DNA from: Balanoglossus misakiensis
Lineage: Eukaryota > Hemichordata
Length of the DNA: 64,000 nt
Assembly: GCA_040954595.2 (NCBI GenBank)
Contig: CM082587.2
Coordinates: 2,356,001-2,420,000 of the forward strand
Reading direction: 5' to 3'
Each line of letters starts with the position of its first letter. Position 1 is the first letter of the stretch. Under the pieces are notes generated by a model that worked only from the letters and a program-made list of their open reading frames with translations, made no database searches and was not told the origin of the DNA. A program made the translations under genes and the position numbers. Below are positions 59,943 through 64,000 of the stretch, one piece after another.

Positions 59943-62900
59943 TAGACGACAAAGACGCGCGATATTGCATTCTGACGATTATGGGATGGATTTTGCCATT
60001 CCAAAGATCTTCTAGTAATTGGAAGAGAGAAATTGCGCTGAGATTTAAACTGCAAAAGAAAGTGCATAATGCTCTGCCTCTTTTGACACTGTTCAGATGA
60101 TCTTAACAAAATGAAAACCATCTTCAACTTTTTGATTATTCTGATATCTGGATATTGGAATTTCAGATGTGAATGTGATTTTCCATGATTTGGACAATGA
60201 CACCTCTCCCCTGCCAAATATATATTTTTCTTAATTTTACAAGAAATCTAAAAGTGCGAGCTGAAGTGTGAGATTTTCATTCTGAGGCACAGACGTATAT
60301 CAATATGACAGATTCACAAATGTGGGAAATGAGTTATTGATCTGAAGTCTGATCCAAATACATGTGACTGAACATGACCAATCGTTATACGCCTTTGTCG
60401 GCAGACAATACCAACAGTTGATCAGTTGGCTACAACTTCTGTCAAAACATTTACCATTTTAATTATTTAAGACTGTGGTAGGACTGAGTGAACAGACGTA
60501 TTGAATGTTTGCACTCGAGAAAAGCTGGCCACCAGTTACATCTCACACCCAGGTTTTATGTAAAGGTCATAGCAATTGATTCACACCAGCTAAATTATTT
60601 TATTTTCATTTTCTATTGTTTACTATACAAAGATGATTTCGACAACCAATATTTTACCATTTTTTCATTAAAATTTTCCCAGACTGGAATAATGATATGG
60701 AATCAATTCTTTGCTGTCATATGGTGTCTGGATTACTTGCGTATAAGATACCCCTATTTTGGACTCATAGTGCTTTGGTTCAGATATCAAAATTGACTGG
60801 ACTGAATTCTGAGTAAAAGTCAAGTGAATTTTGAGAAAGATAGGGAGTGGACATTTTAAAATCTGACTCACGTTGCATCAATTGAGGATGAGTACTGAGA
60901 AATATTAAGCAATATTGCCTCTTGCAATAATTATGCCAGGTTTTTCTTCATTTCGCCTGCACCTTCAACTGTGATACGGTACACTGGAATTATGGGTAGC
61001 TATAAAACATACGCTCATGCAGGCATGAAGTGATGAAAGGGGCCGGTGTATTTTCCTCTTTTTCGACACAGGAATGGGTCTGAATTATTGAAGAGGCCTA
61101 CAGCTGCACCCCCTTTAGTTTGGTGAATTCTGTTGGCATCACATCCACCTGCTGGCCAAAATTTGCGATTACCATTTCTCCCTCCAGAGATAGGCTGAAT
61201 AGAATTATGATATGATATGCCAGTTGTACCACTGTTTACTTTGACTGTTGACATTACTTACATAACATTATCTTTATACCAACACTTTTGTAACTGTAAC
61301 TATTGATAATTTTAGATCATAACAGAATTTTTTTTCCATGTTACAATTTCATATTTCAATATTTACAATTATATTTTAAACTATATTCGACATAGTTTCT
61401 AAATTCTATATTGAAAATATAAGTTTAAAAGTTTCATTTCTTTCTTAATGTCCCATTTTCCGGGTTTGTGATCCACCACAATGCTAAGTAAACACAAAGT
61501 GGTTCCTAGCATATTTTTGCATTAGTTGTCATTTTAATTAAGTCTTCACTCACGCTCTTTCCTCCAATTTTGCAATTAATATATTTTGTTCTGGTCTTTA
61601 ATCTATGAGAGATTTCCTGTGAGCCAACTCATGTGCGGGATATCGAGTAACAAGATCAATGGGCCCACCACTTCTCTGAATCCAAATCTATATCATATTT
61701 TGTATAATCCATAAGTCTAATTTTTTCAGTGTACACAACCAACCCTGTTGCTTCAGGCGACTCCCGTTTGCATCAATACCTGGCAAAGTGAGAACTAAAT
61801 TAAAATTGGCCAGTAGAATTATTGCTCTATAGTGCCACATGAATTGTCCTTTACAAAAATTTTCCCATAAGGCAAACAGTTATCTTTGGTTACAGTGTGT
61901 ATTCCTTATTCCACCACAGGCAGTTTTCTTATTACATTACGGCTACCCCTAAAAGTAATATTCTGGAATAAGTATTGAAATAAGGTATTGTTCGCAGCAT
62001 ACATCAGGAGTCTTCGATGTGTGGCTGACGTCTTTTCGTTCAAATTTGACGATATTGATAATTCTGCCGGGGTTGACAAAAAGCATATTTTGCGAACAAA
62101 ACTGATGGCTCTGTATAACAGAGGACAGTTTATTCATGGACGTTTCCCCCCATGGGAATATTGAATGAACGCTGCAGCAGTTTACCCGCTCAAACAAAAA
62201 TCTTTAGATCAGTTTTTTCCCTTTAATGGAGTCGCTGTGAAATGATAATTAATTAATTCAAAATCTTTTCAGGTTGTGTTGCATTTCCAGAGTATGGAAA
62301 CACCAAACCTGGAGCCAAACTTGACAAACAGAAAGCTTTTTTTTTTCCGTCTACATCATTTTTGATGAAAGTGTGTATTAACTTGTTATCAATGTCGACT
62401 TTATTTTTTACTTCAGCAATTGATAACCTGTTGATGGCCACCCTGATCACCCCGTTTTGCAGTGGTACGACTTCTCTGGCAAGTGGAACAGTCCACTGGA
62501 TGAAAATGTCAGCATAAAGTGATGCTGAAAACCTTGGAAACCTGTGTTGATCTTCGTGCGATATATTTGAACTTTACAGTTTCACTGCTTAACAACAGCT
62601 TAGTAACCCTTGAAAACCTATTCTGTGCCTTGGTTTCAAGGATAGTTTAGAACAGAAGATGGAATTAGCAATGAAGTGTACACACCATTCACTTGGCTAT
62701 ATCACGTACGCTTTATTCAGCGTAGCATGGATTTATTCCAATTTCCCCCCTCCCCCTCCCAACCAAACATGCAACCATCATCACACACGTGTGCTGGTGT
62801 TTGGGTGAGGGGCCCCTTTGTGTGCTTGGAATACCCCTGATGAATTTTCAAGAGTCCGGGCCTTTCAGAGTTGTGCAGGCACCAGTCAAGCTGAAGAAAT

Positions 62901-64000
62901 TTGCTTTCCCAAGTTGTTCAGAAGTGGTGCATTGTGGGATAGTATGCACATGCACTGAGAATTTCTTCATGACAACATGTGCCATAGTGAAACTTGACTG
63001 TGAAAAACACAGATTCCAGTTTGACATTTGGCAAAATCAAGAAAAAATCCCTTGATTTGTTTTAAATTGTTGTGCTATATTTTGCTGACAATGTTTGTTT
63101 TCAAAACGGTTTCGAAAAAAAATCTGTCAGCTAAGGAGAAACAGGTAATATTTCAAGAAAATATTTGAGTATATAGTTACCTTTACAATAATACAAACTG
63201 CTCTTTTTGTGGATTAGGACATGTAAGAACTTGGGAACATTTCCCCAGTGTTTACAGTAAATACTCCGGCTATTGTCAACAAATTGTTTGGATTCCAGAG
63301 GTATCCAATGTCCGTGATTGTGAGAGCGTACAACCTTCAACATGTACCGGGAAACACAACACACAAAAGTCAACAACAATCCACAAATGTACACAAAACT
63401 CCACAAACAAATCAACAACTCCAAAACAAAAACGATCCCACTGTAACGTTTCGCAATCTCATTTGTTACTGTATGATTTCAATGCATCGCACGATAATCG
63501 TCTGTTTAAGTTTGAAAAGTAAAGAATTTTTTTTTCACATTTGATGAATTTGAAACACTTTACTTTGTAAAGTAATATCTGAATGGGTTTGCAGAGAGCA
63601 AAGCTAGACCAAACAATCTGCTGGCTAACTATTTTGAAGGAGACGTGAATTTTGAGACAAAATGCATTAAAAATAGTGGCGATATTTAGCTAGTGTTATT
63701 TGCAATGCTGAATTTTTTATTGCGGCAAATGCACGTACTTAGAGCAGGTCAGTTAAGGTTTGGTGCTGGACCATTCAATTGTTTGACTAATGCAAGCTGC
63801 ATGAATAGCTTGCAGCAACCCATGTTTTACCAGTGCTCTGCACAGCTCAGTCTGGCGACGGAGAAATCTCCGCGCGGTGTGGGGAAGCCATCTTTCTTGC
63901 AGCACGCATGCAGATCAGCCCGACTTCAATGATGAATACATGTACGTTTTTTTTATGTTCCGTAAGATTTAAATATCCCGGTGGTTGGGATGCGCGGGGT

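Larger units (their letters stand above)
24995..64000 (-). other. Large non-coding region, probably the LMX1 LIM1-LIM2 intron and/or upstream DNA
   Basis: Over 39 kb separate the LIM2 acceptor from the window end. I looked on the minus strand for the LIM1 exon, using the end pattern LYC(K/R)xDY and the WHE motif, and found none. No other recognisable exon, transposase or reverse-transcriptase frame was seen. Open frames here are short, rarely begin with ATG and have no conserved motif. The DNA is AT-rich with patches rich in TAAT and ATTA cores. These are listed below as candidate regulatory blocks. Stretches not listed separately hold nothing I could support. Confidence 0.6.

Noticed and set aside
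24995-64000. LIM1 exon of LMX1
   Set aside because: Candidate TAATC/TAGTC sites were compared with the LYC(K/R)xDY codon pattern, and TGCCA sites with the WHE motif, on the minus strand. None fitted, so LIM1 is presumed to lie beyond the window. This was done by eye and could miss a diverged exon.

Overview
The window is nuclear DNA from a multicellular animal. Genes are split by short GT-AG introns (mostly 100-700 bp), with polyadenylation signals, microsatellites and a long AT-rich non-coding half. Every recognised protein has a one-to-one human counterpart of nearly the same length, at invertebrate-like divergence. I infer an invertebrate deuterostome, a hemichordate or cephalochordate being most likely, but the sequence alone does not settle the species. 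No bacterial, viral, CRISPR or rRNA feature was seen. I did not systematically fold the sequence for tRNAs.

Positions 1-24,995 hold eight conserved genes in compact order: PPP1R11 (+), POLR1H/ZNRD1 (-), DHX16 (-), SSNA1 (+), MRRF (+), PHYHD1 (-), PPT2 (+) and the 3' part of an LMX1-type LIM-homeobox gene (-). I resolved exon by exon, with consistent phases, all of the first seven and the last five exons of LMX1. The genes form two divergent pairs sharing promoters (DHX16/SSNA1 and PHYHD1/PPT2). They also form three tail-to-tail pairs (PPP1R11/POLR1H, MRRF/PHYHD1, PPT2/LMX1). Most are housekeeping functions: phosphatase-1 control, RNA polymerase I, spliceosome activation, centrosome fibres, mitochondrial translation and lysosomal thioesterase. 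LMX1 is the developmental regulator.

Positions 24,995-64,000 carry no recognisable protein exon. The LIM1 exon of LMX1 should lie upstream on the minus strand and was not found. This half therefore reads as a >39 kb LMX1 intron or upstream regulatory region, with several blocks rich in homeodomain cores, one CpG-rich block, palindromes and simple repeats.

The main observations are these. (1) All eight genes have human orthologues in the MHC paralogon (6p21-22, 9q33-34, and 1q23 for LMX1A), so this looks like a proto-MHC block. (2) SSNA1 has two tandem, diverged alternative last exons encoding different C-termini. (3) There is a 34-bp-arm hairpin with a second perfect hairpin beside it between PPT2 and LMX1. 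(4) The LMX1 intron is very large and rich in candidate enhancers.
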